The notes under the pieces: model-generated
What the model saw: the letters and a program-made list of their open reading frames with translations, nothing else
What the model was told of the DNA's origin: nothing
Databases searched by the model: none
Part shown: one piece after another, positions 24,775 through 33,445 of the stretch
Position numbering within the stretch: the first letter of the stretch is position 1
How the letters are laid out: every line of letters begins with the position of its first letter
Made by a program: the position numbers and the translations under genes
Source: Oxalobacteraceae bacterium UBA6018
GTDB taxonomy: Bacteria; Pseudomonadota; Gammaproteobacteria; Burkholderiales; Burkholderiaceae_D
Length of the DNA stretch: 64,000 bases
Direction: 5' to 3'
Assembly (NCBI GenBank): GCA_002428015.1
Contig: DIZW01000111.1
Coordinates: 3,684-67,683, forward strand

Positions 24775-25787
24775 CCGATTTCGACGATGGCTTTGATGAC
24801 CCCGGCGGCCGGGTCCATCCACCGCGGCAGCACGTCCATGAAGCCGTCCAGGGTGGTGCGGTGGGTGTTCATCAGCGCGCTCGGCACCTGCCCGGCCTTC
24901 ATCGCCGCGAGCACCGTGCGGAAGTCGTCGGCGGTGGCGTTGCGGCTGCCCAGCAGGCTGGTTTCGCGCTTGTGGAATTCCGGGTCGGCGAAGGAAATCC
25001 GGTCCAGCACGATCGACACCAGCACGTAGGCGCCGCCGTGGGCGACGAAGTCCAGGCCGCGCTCCATGGCCTGGACGTTGCCGGTGGCGTCGAACACGAC
25101 GTCGAAGAACTCGCCGCCGCTGAGCGCGGCCAGCTCAGCGCGGTCGTGCTCGCCCAGGGCCACGGTCTGGGGCACCCCGAGCGCGTCGGAACAAAAGCGC
25201 AGCCGGTCGGCGCGCCCGTCGAGCGCTGTGACGACGGCGCCGCGCAGGCCGGCGAACAGCATCACCGCCATGCCGATCGGACCGGCGCCGACCACCAGCA
25301 CGCGCTGGCCGGCGCGCACATTGCCGCGCCCCACCGCGTGGGCGCCGATGGCGAGAAATTCGAGCATGGCCGCGTCGTCGAGCGAAATGCCGTCCGTCTT
25401 GAACACGAACTGGGCCGGGACGGCAAGGTATTCGGCCATGCCGCCGTCGCGGTGCACGCCCAGCACCGCGATATTGCTGCAGCAGTTGGTCTTGCCCTGG
25501 CGGCAGGCGACGCAGCGCCCGCAGGACATGTAGGGCATCACGTAGACCGGGTCGCCGGCGCGCAGGCCGCTGTCCTCGGGCGCGCTGACGATCTCGCCCG
25601 ACAGCTCGTGGCCCATCACGCGCGGATAGCTGAGAAAAGGCTGGGTGCCGCGGAAGATGTGCATGTCGGTGCCGCACAGGCCCATGCGGCGCACCCGGAT
25701 CAGGGCCTCGCCGGGCGCGGCGACCGGGATCGGGCTCTCGCGCATGCTCAGCACGCCCGGCGATTCACACACTATGCTTTTCATCAT
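24771..25787 (-). CDS. Zinc-dependent MDR alcohol dehydrogenase (L-galactonate/L-idonate 5-dehydrogenase type)
   Basis: A 338-residue medium-chain dehydrogenase. The catalytic zinc ligands are in GLCGTDMH (Cys) and GHELSGEIV (His, Glu). The structural zinc Cys cluster is CGRCVACRQGKTNCC, and the cofactor loop is VVGAGPIGMA. It is the first gene of the leftward locus and starts behind a GTATTCTAT motif. In an L-galactonate route it would produce D-tagaturonate for the next enzyme. The exact substrate is not proven. Confidence 0.85.
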   Translation of the reverse strand: MMKSIVCESPGVLSMRESPIPVAAPGEALIRVRRMGLCGTDMHIFRGTQPFLSYPRVMGHELSGEIVSAPEDSGLRAGDPVYVMPYMSCGRCVACRQGKTNCCSNIAVLGVHRDGGMAEYLAVPAQFVFKTDGISLDDAAMLEFLAIGAHAVGRGNVRAGQRVLVVGAGPIGMAVMLFAGLRGAVVTALDGRADRLRFCSDALGVPQTVALGEHDRAELAALSGGEFFDVVFDATGNVQAMERGLDFVAHGGAYVLVSIVLDRISFADPEFHKRETSLLGSRNATADDFRTVLAAMKAGQVPSALMNTHRTTLDGFMDVLPRWMDPAAGVIKAIVEIG

Positions 25788-25845
25788 GTCTTTTATCCAT
25801 TGAACAGTCGCGCGCCGCCCAACCGCCAGGCGGCGCAGTGCAATT

Positions 25846-25854
25846 GTATTCTAT
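25846..25854. promoter_or_regulatory. Candidate operator GTATTCTAT before the first gene of the sugar-acid locus
   Basis: GTATTCTAT lies 59 bp upstream of the start at 25787 and recurs in inverted orientation at 13612-13620. An AT-rich stretch (25855-25866) follows. It is likely the binding site of the locus GntR regulator (inferred). Confidence 0.45.
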
Positions 25855-25932
25855 GTTTAAAAAACCGTGGGGACTTTTTGTATGTTCAATGGAATGTACG
25901 GGAGCCAGGCCTGCGCCGCCCTCGCCGCCTCC

Positions 25933-26469
25933 CTATTCGACGTAGATTTCGCCGTCCGGTCCGCGCCGCACCTGGGTGATGCCCGGCTCCTCGCGCTCGA
26001 GCCGGCGCGCCTCGGCTTCCTGCGGGCTCAATTGGGCCTGGCTGGCCTGCTGCTGCTCCTGCGCGCGCCGGCGGCGCGCGGCGATGGCGTCGTCCCGGCG
26101 CGCGAAGGCCAGCTCGATGGTGCGGTGCAGTTCCTCGTTCTGCCACGGCTTGGCCAGGTAGCGGAACACCTCGCCCCGGTTGATGGCCCCCATGATCTCG
26201 CTGAACTCGGTCGAGGCCGACAGCACGATACGCACCGCGTCCGGCTGGATGCCCTTGGCCATCTGCAGGAAGTCGGCCCCGGTCAGGCTGGGCATGCGGT
26301 AGTCGGACACGATCACGTCGAAATCCTGCTCGGCGCAGCGAAACAGCGCCTGCTCGGGATCGGTGAAGGTCTCGATCGTCACCGCGCTGCCCGAAAAAGC
26401 GTGGCGCAGGGCGCGCTGCAAGGCGTTCAGGACGCTTTGTTCGTCGTCCAGCAGCAGGATAGTTCTCAT
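25933..26469 (-). CDS. Response regulator, receiver domain with charged C-terminal tail
   Basis: A 178-residue protein. Residues 1-120 are a receiver domain: LLLDDEQSV acidic pocket, phospho-acceptor Asp in DVIVSDYRMP, the Ser/Thr position in VLSAST and the Lys in YLAKPW. The remainder is a charged helix rich in Arg, Gln and Glu (possible coiled coil) with no output domain. It resembles the receivers found on HD-GYP regulators (GEVFRYLAKPWQNEEL). It overlaps the preceding gene by 4 bp and is last in the operon, so it may relay phosphate or act through protein contact. Confidence 0.88.
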   Translation of the reverse strand: MRTILLLDDEQSVLNALQRALRHAFSGSAVTIETFTDPEQALFRCAEQDFDVIVSDYRMPSLTGADFLQMAKGIQPDAVRIVLSASTEFSEIMGAINRGEVFRYLAKPWQNEELHRTIELAFARRDDAIAARRRRAQEQQQASQAQLSPQEAEARRLEREEPGITQVRRGPDGEIYVE

Positions 26470-27794
26470 GATGGCTCCGTCGCGATGGCGACATAAATGG
26501 TCAGCGCGCTCTTGGCCAGGCGCTCGTATTCGGCGATCTGGGCGATCATGCGTTCGGTCAGCAGGTGCTCGGCCGACAGCAGCAAGGCGCCGTCGCGGGT
26601 GACCAGGTCGCGCGTGGTGCGCATGCCGGGACGCAGCTGCAGCACCGACAGGGCGCTCTCGGCGGCCTGCTCCGTCACCACCTTGCCGGTGACGGTCTCG
26701 CGCAGGGCCAGCACCACCGCCGGATCGTAGCGCTTGCCGCTGCCGTCGATGATGAGCGCGAGCGCCTGCTCGGGGCGCAGCGGATGCTGCACCAGGGTGC
26801 CGATCTGCAGGCCGTCGAAGGCGCTGGCGACGGCCAGGATGCGCGCCCCGAGCGGAATGTCGAGCCCGGCCACGCGCTTGGGGAAGCCTTCGCCGTCGAA
26901 GCGCTCCTGGTGGGCGCAGACGATGGCGGCCACCTCGCGCATGTCCTCCAGCGGCATCAAGAGCTGCTCGCCGCGCTGGGGATACTGGCGGTAGACGCCC
27001 AGGCTCTCGCCGTTCATCATCGACACCGGCATGGCCAGCATGGCGTCGCTGAAGCCGACCTTGCCGATGTTATGCAGCAGGCCGGCGATGAAGATCTGCT
27101 GGGCCTCACGCGCGTCCAGGCCCATGTGCACGCCGATCTTGCGCGCCAGGTCGGCCACCCGGCGCGAGTGGCCGGCCAGGTGGGCGCCGCGCATCTCGAT
27201 GATGCCGGAGAACATCTTGATGGCCGTGATGTAGTTCTTCTTGAGCTTGTCGTTGGACACCAGCAGCTCGTCGTGCACGCTCCTGAGCTGGGCGGTGCGG
27301 CGCGCCACCTGGGTCTCCAGGCCCGCGTTGAGCACGCGCAGCTCCTCGTTCTGGCGCGCCGTGAGCGCCTCCAGCCGCTGCGCCTCGGCGCGCAGCGTGC
27401 GCCGCTCCAGGCCTTGGCGCAGCGCCTGCAGCAGCTCGTTGTCGTCCCACGGCTTGGTGATGTAGCGGTAGATCTCGCCCTGGTTGATGGCGCCCAGGAT
27501 CAGCTGCACGTCGGCGTAGCCGGTGAGCAGGATGCGCACCGCTTCGGGCCGTAGCTCGCGGGCGCGCGCGAGCACGGCCACCCCGTCCATCTCCGGCATG
27601 CGCATGTCGGAGATGACCAGGTCGACCTCCTCGCGTTCGAGCAGGGCCACCCCCTCGGCGCCGCTGCCGGCGGTGAGCACCTGGTAGCCCTGCATCTTGA
27701 ACAGGCGCCGCAGCGAGGCCAGGATGTTGGGCTCGTCGTCGATGCACAGGATGCGCGCCGGGCTCGCCTGCGCGCTGGGTGCCAGCGCGCTCAT
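26466..27794 (-). CDS. Response regulator with degenerate HD-GYP domain
   Basis: A 442-residue protein starting at ATG 27794, overlapping the kinase stop by 4 bp. It comprises a receiver (ILCIDDEPN, Asp in LVISDMRMP, YITKPWDD), a coiled-coil linker (150-200) and an HD-GYP-like domain. In that domain the HD pair reads HN (GLLHNIGKVGF) and GYP reads GFP (FDGEGFPKRV). HD-GYP enzymes hydrolyse cyclic di-GMP, and loss of the Asp suggests weak or no catalysis and a binding or scaffold role. It is followed by a C-terminal extension with a second RPGMRTTRDLVTRDG motif. Confidence 0.88.
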   Translation of the reverse strand: MSALAPSAQASPARILCIDDEPNILASLRRLFKMQGYQVLTAGSGAEGVALLEREEVDLVISDMRMPEMDGVAVLARARELRPEAVRILLTGYADVQLILGAINQGEIYRYITKPWDDNELLQALRQGLERRTLRAEAQRLEALTARQNEELRVLNAGLETQVARRTAQLRSVHDELLVSNDKLKKNYITAIKMFSGIIEMRGAHLAGHSRRVADLARKIGVHMGLDAREAQQIFIAGLLHNIGKVGFSDAMLAMPVSMMNGESLGVYRQYPQRGEQLLMPLEDMREVAAIVCAHQERFDGEGFPKRVAGLDIPLGARILAVASAFDGLQIGTLVQHPLRPEQALALIIDGSGKRYDPAVVLALRETVTGKVVTEQAAESALSVLQLRPGMRTTRDLVTRDGALLLSAEHLLTERMIAQIAEYERLAKSALTIYVAIATEPS

Positions 27795-28822
27795 GCCGCG
27801 CCCTCCTGCACCGGCTCCGGATGGCGGATCGGCAGCCAGATGCGGAAGGTGGTGCCGCGTCCCAGTTCGCTGTCGACCTCGATGCGGCCCTTGTGCTTCT
27901 GGATGATGCCGTAGGACAGGGACAGGCCCAGGCCGGTCCCGGTGCCGATCGGTTTGGTGGTGAAGAACGGATCGAATATCTTGGCCATGTGTTCCTTGCT
28001 GATGCCCGTGCCGGTGTCGCTGATCTCGATCCATACCTGGTCGGCGTCGCTGCCGGTGCGGATCGTGATGCGGCCGCGCTCACCCGTGATGGCGTGGGCG
28101 CCGTTGATGACAATGTTCATGATCACCTGGTTCAGGCTGGACGGCAAGCATTCGATGTCGGGAATGTCGCCATACTCGCGGACCACGTCGGCCCGGTACT
28201 TGAGCTCGTTGTTGACGATGTTCAGGGTCGAGTTGATGCCGTCGTGCAGGTTGGCCCATTGCCATTCCTGGGTCGCGTCCACGCGCGAGAAATCCTTGAG
28301 GTCCTGGACGATCTTGCGCACCCGCACGATGCCTTCGCGCGACTCCTGCATCAGCAGCGGAATGTCGCCGATCAGGTAGTCGAGCTCGATGCGCTCGCGC
28401 ATCTCGCGGATCTGGGCGCGCAGCGCCGGCGTCTGCAGGTCGCCCTCGGCCTGCTGGTACAGCGCGAACATCGACAGCATGTTGGCGATATACGCGCCCA
28501 GGGTCTCGAAGTTCGAGAACACGTAGCCGATCGGGTTGTTGATCTCGTGCGCCACGCCGGCGGCCAGCTGGCCGATCGAGGCCAGCTTCTCGGATTGCAC
28601 CAGCTGCTGCTGGGCCATGCCCAGCTTGCTGTTGAGGTCGGTGAGCTCATCGTTACGGCGCATCAGCTCGGCCTCGGCCGCCTCGCGCCTGCGGATGTCG
28701 TCCTCCAGGCGCTGCTTGGCCTGCTCGAGCAGCGAGGTGCGGATCGTCACCAGTTTTTCCAGCTGGTCCAGGCGCGACCCGTCCAGCGGGCCGGGCGGCG
28801 CGGTCATTTCGGTGCTCGTCAT
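27791..28822 (-). CDS. Soluble sensor histidine kinase
   Basis: A 343-residue kinase with no membrane segment. An N-terminal coiled coil (20-75) leads to the H-box SIGQLAAGVAHEINNPIGYV, an N-box-like NIVINGAHAI, and the ATP-binding motifs DTGTGI, FFTT and GTGTGLGLSLS. The start ATG 28822 lies 11 bp after the HDOD stop. The longer frame up to 29098 is a shadow over the HDOD gene. It is likely to phosphorylate the receivers encoded next to it. Confidence 0.9.
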   Translation of the reverse strand: MTSTEMTAPPGPLDGSRLDQLEKLVTIRTSLLEQAKQRLEDDIRRREAAEAELMRRNDELTDLNSKLGMAQQQLVQSEKLASIGQLAAGVAHEINNPIGYVFSNFETLGAYIANMLSMFALYQQAEGDLQTPALRAQIREMRERIELDYLIGDIPLLMQESREGIVRVRKIVQDLKDFSRVDATQEWQWANLHDGINSTLNIVNNELKYRADVVREYGDIPDIECLPSSLNQVIMNIVINGAHAITGERGRITIRTGSDADQVWIEISDTGTGISKEHMAKIFDPFFTTKPIGTGTGLGLSLSYGIIQKHKGRIEVDSELGRGTTFRIWLPIRHPEPVQEGAA

Positions 28823-28833
28823 GGCAGTTCTCC

Positions 28834-29676
28834 CTACGCGGCCAGGATCTGGCACGCCTCGTCGAATTCGGAAACGGTATCGTCCAGCACGCGGCGCAGC
28901 GCGGCCGCGTCCAGGCGCAGGCTGTCCCAGGGCTTGCGCAGTGGTATCACGGCCATCTCGCGCTCGACCCCGGCCAGGTCCAGCCCGTGCACCAGGCAGC
29001 TGGCCACGTGCACGATGGCCGGCAGGTCGCCCAGGTCGCCGTCCATCGGCTGGTGGTGGTTGGCGATGGCGCGCTGCAGCATGCCGGGGAACTTCCACTG
29101 CTGGGCCAGCACCCGCCCGACCGTCGTATGGTCCAGCTCCAGCACGGCCCGCTCGGCCTCGGGCAGCGGGCAGTCGGTCTCGAGCTGGTGCGCCAGCGCC
29201 GCGGCGTACTCGGTGCCGAAACGGGTCATCAGCACCAGCACCCCGACGTCGTGCAGCAGACCGGCCACGAAGGCGAACTCGGGGCTCTTGCCGCAGCAGC
29301 GCGCCAGCGCGCGCGCGGCCAGGGCCGTGCCGATGGCGTGGCGCCAGAAGGCGCGGTAGTCGAAGCTGCTGCCGGCGGCCGGGGTGAAGCAGTCGATCAC
29401 GCCGGCCGACACCACCAGGCTGCGCACGCTGTCGAAGCCGAGCACGGTGATGGCCTGGGGAATCGTGCGCACGGCGCTTTGCAGGCCGTAGAACGAGGAG
29501 TTGGCCAGGCGCAGGGTGCGCGCCGCCAGCGCCTGGTCGCGCGCGATCAGGCCGTCCAGTTCGTCGATCGACACGTCGACCTGGTCGAAGCTGCGCAGCA
29601 GCTGCTCGAGCACCAAGGTCGGCGACGGCAGGTCGCGCACGTTGCGCGCCACGTCGGCCAGGCTGATGGCGCTCAT
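28834..29676 (-). CDS. HDOD-domain signalling protein
   Basis: A 280-residue protein made almost entirely of an HDOD domain: PSPTLVLEQLLRSF, DQALAARTLRLANSSFYG, RTIPQAITVLGFDSVRSLV, FWRHAIGTALAARAL and FVAGLLHDVGVLVL. HDOD domains are helical relatives of HD hydrolases that usually act by binding partners in motility, surface or cell-cycle signalling. The start overlaps the end of the upstream small gene by 4 bp. Confidence 0.9.
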   Translation of the reverse strand: MSAISLADVARNVRDLPSPTLVLEQLLRSFDQVDVSIDELDGLIARDQALAARTLRLANSSFYGLQSAVRTIPQAITVLGFDSVRSLVVSAGVIDCFTPAAGSSFDYRAFWRHAIGTALAARALARCCGKSPEFAFVAGLLHDVGVLVLMTRFGTEYAAALAHQLETDCPLPEAERAVLELDHTTVGRVLAQQWKFPGMLQRAIANHHQPMDGDLGDLPAIVHVASCLVHGLDLAGVEREMAVIPLRKPWDSLRLDAAALRRVLDDTVSEFDEACQILAA

Positions 29677-29987
29677 GGCCGATGCTCCAGGCGGAACTCG
29701 GTGATCGCCTGCAGCAGCTGGGCGGCGAGCGGATCGTCGCCGGCGTGGCGGAACACCAGGGCCAGGCGCGCGCGGATGCGCTCGGCCGCGGCCGCGTCCT
29801 CGGCGCTGTCGGCGCTATCGTCCTCCACCTGCAGCTGCTCGATGCCGCGGCGGCGCAGGGCCGTCAGCAGGCTGTCGGTCAAGGCCGCGCCCTTGGGCAG
29901 CAGCACCCCGCCGCGCCCGTCCGCCACCGGCGCGCCCAGCGTCATGCCGGCGCTGGCGTCGTCCATATCGATCGTTCTGTTTTTCAT
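29673..29987 (-). CDS. Small conserved-context protein of unknown function
   Basis: A 104-residue acidic protein. The first part (MTLGAPVADGRGGVLLPKGA, then LLTALRRRGIEQLQVED) resembles the short N-terminal segment found ahead of some HD-GYP domains. The second part is helical with a run of Ala and Asp (ADSAEDAAAAERIRARLAL). No catalytic motif is present. It overlaps the HDOD gene by 4 bp and starts 12 bp after the REC-GspE gene, so it is clearly part of the operon. It may be the detached N-terminal module of the HD-type signalling partner. Confidence 0.65.
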   Translation of the reverse strand: MKNRTIDMDDASAGMTLGAPVADGRGGVLLPKGAALTDSLLTALRRRGIEQLQVEDDSADSAEDAAAAERIRARLALVFRHAGDDPLAAQLLQAITEFRLEHRP

Positions 29988-29999
29988 ATTGTCCTCACA

Positions 30000-32225
30000 T
30001 TATTCGGGACCGAGCACGCGGTAGACTTCTTCCAGGGTCGTCATGCCGTCCTCGACCTTGGCGAAACCGTCGTCGCGCAGCGTCAGAAAGCCGCCCTTGC
30101 GCGCGTACTCGGTAATATCGGTGACCGGGGCGCGGGTGGCGATCAGGTGGCGCATGGCCGTGTCGGGCAACAGCACCTCGTACAGGCCGAGCCGCCCCTT
30201 GTAGCCGGAGCCGTGGCAGGCCACGCAGCCGGTGCCGCGCCAGGCCGCGCGCACGCCGTTGGCGAAATGGCTGCCCAGGCGCGCCAGCAGGTCCGGGTCC
30301 GGCACGACCGGCGCGCGGCAGCCGGCGCAGATCTTGCGCACCAGGCGCTGGGCGATGATCGCCTCGAGCGCGGTGGCCACCACGAACGGGTTCAGGCCCA
30401 GGTCGTACAGGCGCGAGATGGTGGCGATGGCCGAATTGGTGTGCAGGGTGGAAAACACCTGGTGCCCGGTCAGGGCCGCGTGGAAGGCCACCTCGGCCGT
30501 CTCGACGTCGCGGATCTCGCCCACCAGCAGCACGTCCGGGTCCTGGCGCAGGATGGCGCGCAGGATCAGCGGAAAGGTCAGGCCGATCTTCTCGCGCACC
30601 ACCACCTGGCCGGCCGCGTCCAGGTAGTACTCGACCGGGTCCTCGATGGTGATGTAGTTCTTCTCCGAGGTCGCGTTGTTCTGCAACAGGCTGTACAGCG
30701 TGGTGGTCTTGCCGCTGCCGGTGGGGCCGGTGGCCAGGATGATCCCCTGCGGCTTGTCGCAGGCGTGGCGGATGCGCTTGAGGTCGGGCGCCGAGTAGCC
30801 CAGCGCCTGCAGGCTCAGCACGGCCGAGTTGCGGTCCAGGATGCGCATCACGATCTTCTCGCCGTTGATCGTGGGCAGGGTCGAAATGCGCAGGTCCACC
30901 ACCCGGCTCGGCGTCTTCACGGCCAGCCGGCCATCCTGCGGGCGGCGCCTTTCGGAGATGTCGAGCTCGGCCATGACCTTGATGCGCGAAACGATGGACT
31001 GGTGCATCTGGTGCGGAATCTGCATCTTGTCCACCAGCACGCCGTCTATGCGCAGGCGCACCATCACATGCTTGGCGCGCGGCTGGATGTGGATGTCGGA
31101 GGCGCCCAGGCGGATCGCCTCGAGCAGCACCGAGTTGACCAGGCGGATGGCCGGGGGCTCGTCGGTGCCGGCCAGCAGCTGGTCGAGCGACTCGACCTCC
31201 TCGTCGCTTTCGATGACGATCTCGATGCCCTCGTAGGGATCGGCCGCGCCGTAGTGCGACTCGAGCATCGCCACGCCCTCGGCGCCGAGCTGGTAGACCT
31301 GGGCCATGCGCGCCTGCAGCTGGGCGATGGGCGCGAGCACCTGGACGATTTCCAGGCCGGTGACGAAGCGCAGCTCCTTGTTCAGGATCGCGTCGAGCGG
31401 GTCGGCCATGGCCAGGGTCAGGCGCCGCCCCTCGGTGCGCAGGGGCAGGATCAGGTGGCGCTGGCACAGGCGCGCCGGCACCAGCGCCGCCACCGCCGGG
31501 TCGATCTCGATCTCGTCGAGCGTGACCTGCTGCAGCATCAGCTCCTCGGCCAGCAGCTTGTGGATGGCCTGCTCGGTGGCCCAGCCGCGGTTGACGATGA
31601 TCACGATGGCCGGCTCGGCGCGCGCCTGCTGCTGTAGGCGCACCAGCTCCTGCACCTGGGCCACGCTGAGCAGGCCGCGCTTGTTCAGGGTCAGCGCCAG
31701 CTGGCTGCGGTTGCCGTCCGAGAAACGCGCCAGCTGCTCGCGCTCGCGGGTCTGCTCGGCGTTGCCGCGCTCGACGCTCTTGTGCTTGCGCGCCGCCTCG
31801 TGCTGGGCCAGGGCCAGCGCCACCGTCACGCGCAGGTCCTCGTCGTTCCACGGCTTGAGAATGAATTTGTAGACGGCCCCGGTCTTCATGGCGCTCACCA
31901 CCGCGTTGACGTCGGCATGCCCGGTGAGCATGATGCGGATCATGTCCGGCTGCAGCGCGCGGGCTTGCTTGAGCAGTTCGCCGCCGTTCATCCCCGGCAT
32001 CATGTAATCGGTGATCATCAGCTCGAAGCTGCCCTTGCGCAGCGCCTCGAGCGCGTCGGCCGGGGTGGTGCAGGTGACGACCTCGTAGGCCTCGCGATGG
32101 AACACCCGGCGCAGCGCGGCCACCACGTTGGGCTCGTCGTCGACCATCAGCAGCCGGTACTGCCGCGGCTTGGCCGCGCCGGCGTCCGGCTCCTCTCCTC
32201 CGGTGAACAGATGGGCGTAGCTCAT
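30000..32225 (-). CDS. Receiver domain fused to a GspE/PilB-type secretion ATPase
   Basis: A 741-residue fusion. Residues 24-140 form a receiver (LLMVDDEPN, phospho-acceptor D73 in ITDYMMP, FILKPW). Residues 170-320 look like an MshEN/GspE N-terminal domain (RGLLSVAQVQELVRLQQQ, LPLRTEGRRLTLAMADPLD), a fold that binds cyclic di-GMP in some relatives. Residues 350-740 form the ATPase with GASDIHIQP, Walker A GPTGSGKTTT (500-509), Walker B DPDVLLVGEIRD and a zinc pair ICAGC/CVACHG. All key residues look intact. No pilus or secretion genes are near, so it may be a phospho-regulated motor for a distant type IV pilus or a signalling ATPase. Confidence 0.9.
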   Translation of the reverse strand: MSYAHLFTGGEEPDAGAAKPRQYRLLMVDDEPNVVAALRRVFHREAYEVVTCTTPADALEALRKGSFELMITDYMMPGMNGGELLKQARALQPDMIRIMLTGHADVNAVVSAMKTGAVYKFILKPWNDEDLRVTVALALAQHEAARKHKSVERGNAEQTREREQLARFSDGNRSQLALTLNKRGLLSVAQVQELVRLQQQARAEPAIVIIVNRGWATEQAIHKLLAEELMLQQVTLDEIEIDPAVAALVPARLCQRHLILPLRTEGRRLTLAMADPLDAILNKELRFVTGLEIVQVLAPIAQLQARMAQVYQLGAEGVAMLESHYGAADPYEGIEIVIESDEEVESLDQLLAGTDEPPAIRLVNSVLLEAIRLGASDIHIQPRAKHVMVRLRIDGVLVDKMQIPHQMHQSIVSRIKVMAELDISERRRPQDGRLAVKTPSRVVDLRISTLPTINGEKIVMRILDRNSAVLSLQALGYSAPDLKRIRHACDKPQGIILATGPTGSGKTTTLYSLLQNNATSEKNYITIEDPVEYYLDAAGQVVVREKIGLTFPLILRAILRQDPDVLLVGEIRDVETAEVAFHAALTGHQVFSTLHTNSAIATISRLYDLGLNPFVVATALEAIIAQRLVRKICAGCRAPVVPDPDLLARLGSHFANGVRAAWRGTGCVACHGSGYKGRLGLYEVLLPDTAMRHLIATRAPVTDITEYARKGGFLTLRDDGFAKVEDGMTTLEEVYRVLGPE

Positions 32226-33445
32226 GCCGCCCCCCCGCCCAGCGCGATGGAGAGCACCGCCCGGGTGCCGCTCGGGCGCACCGCTTCGAGCGCGACGCGC
32301 CCGCCGTGGGCGCTGGCGATGTCATGGCACAGGGTGAGCCCGAGGCCGGTGCCCTGGCCCACGTCGCGAGTGGTGAAAAATGGGTCGAAGGCGCGCGCGC
32401 GCACGGCCTCGGTCATGCCGCAACCATTGTCCTGCACCGCGATGCAGACGTGGCCGGGCAGGCGCACGGTCGCCACCAGGATGGTGCCGCCGGCGGGCAG
32501 CGCGCGGCGCGCATTGTCGAGCAGGGCGAACAAGGCTTGCTTGATGGCGCCCGCCTCGCACTCGACCAGGGGCAGGGGCGCCAGCGCCAGTTCGAGCTTC
32601 ACGCTGGCCGGCAGCTGGTCGGCCAGCAGCTCGGCCGCGGTGCGTACCAGTTCGTTCAAATCGGCGCGTGCGCGCGTCGCCGCGTCGATCGCCGCGAAGG
32701 CCTTCAGGTGGGTAACGATGCGCGCCACCCGCTCGGCGCCGTCGACCGACTCGCGCAGCAGATTGTTAAAGTCGGCCAGCACGAACGGCAGGTCGTACTC
32801 GGCGGCCAGCGCTTGCGCGCGGGCCCTGTCCTCGCCCGCGGCCAGCACCTTGCTGAGCAGCTCCACGTACTGGAAGGCGGTCTGCAAGTTGCTGCGGATG
32901 AAGCCGATCGGATTGTTCACCTCGTGCGCCACCCCCGCGGCCAGGGTGCCCACGGCCGCCATCCGGGCCGACGCGAACAGCTGGCGCTCGCGCCGCCCGA
33001 TCGCCGCGACCTGCTCGGCGACCTGGCATTCCAGGCTGGCGGCCAGGGCGCGGTAGCGCGCCTCCGACGCCGTCAGCGCCGCATGGCTCGCTTGCAGGCT
33101 GCGGAAATCGTCTTCGACCGTGTCGGCGTGCAGGCGCGCCGCCATCCGGTAGCGCCAGGCGCTGCCCAGGGTCAGCTCGAGCCAGCGCGCGGCCATGCCG
33201 AGCGCCTCGGGCGCGGCCGGCGCACGCAGCGTGCCGAGCACCTCGAAATCGAGGCTGAGCGGCTCGGCGCCCTCCTCCGGATGGGGTTCGGGCGCACCCA
33301 TCAGGCTGGCCCCGTCGACGCCGGCGACACGCCAGCGCGGACCGAGCGCGCGTCCCAGCACCGCGTCCAGGCGGGCGCGCGGCAGCGCCGGCAACAGCGT
33401 CGCCAGGTCCGGTTCGTCGTCCACGGCGCTGGCGGCCCCGTTCAT
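32222..33445 (-). CDS. Soluble sensor histidine kinase
   Basis: A 407-residue kinase starting at ATG 33445 (overlapping the GTPase stop by 4 bp). About 100 N-terminal residues are of unknown fold, followed by a coiled coil (110-155), the H-box VGTLAAGVAHEVNNPIGFI, an N-box LFALLDNARRAL, and DNGCGM and GQGTGLGLTL ATP-lid motifs. It is close in style to the second kinase of the operon. The longer frame to 33775 overlays the GTPase gene and is rejected. Confidence 0.88.
   Translation of the reverse strand: MNGAASAVDDEPDLATLLPALPRARLDAVLGRALGPRWRVAGVDGASLMGAPEPHPEEGAEPLSLDFEVLGTLRAPAAPEALGMAARWLELTLGSAWRYRMAARLHADTVEDDFRSLQASHAALTASEARYRALAASLECQVAEQVAAIGRRERQLFASARMAAVGTLAAGVAHEVNNPIGFIRSNLQTAFQYVELLSKVLAAGEDRARAQALAAEYDLPFVLADFNNLLRESVDGAERVARIVTHLKAFAAIDAATRARADLNELVRTAAELLADQLPASVKLELALAPLPLVECEAGAIKQALFALLDNARRALPAGGTILVATVRLPGHVCIAVQDNGCGMTEAVRARAFDPFFTTRDVGQGTGLGLTLCHDIASAHGGRVALEAVRPSGTRAVLSIALGGGAA

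Noticed and set aside
29682..31637. 651-codon rightward reading frame
   Set aside because: It is opposite the receiver-ATPase fusion, whose Walker and zinc motifs are intact; the frame is Val/His/Gln-rich noise.
29995..32325. 776-codon leftward frame over the ATPase gene
   Set aside because: It is in another frame of the same strand and is rich in Arg/Pro/Gly with no motif. The +1-frame protein with receiver and ATPase motifs is the real one.
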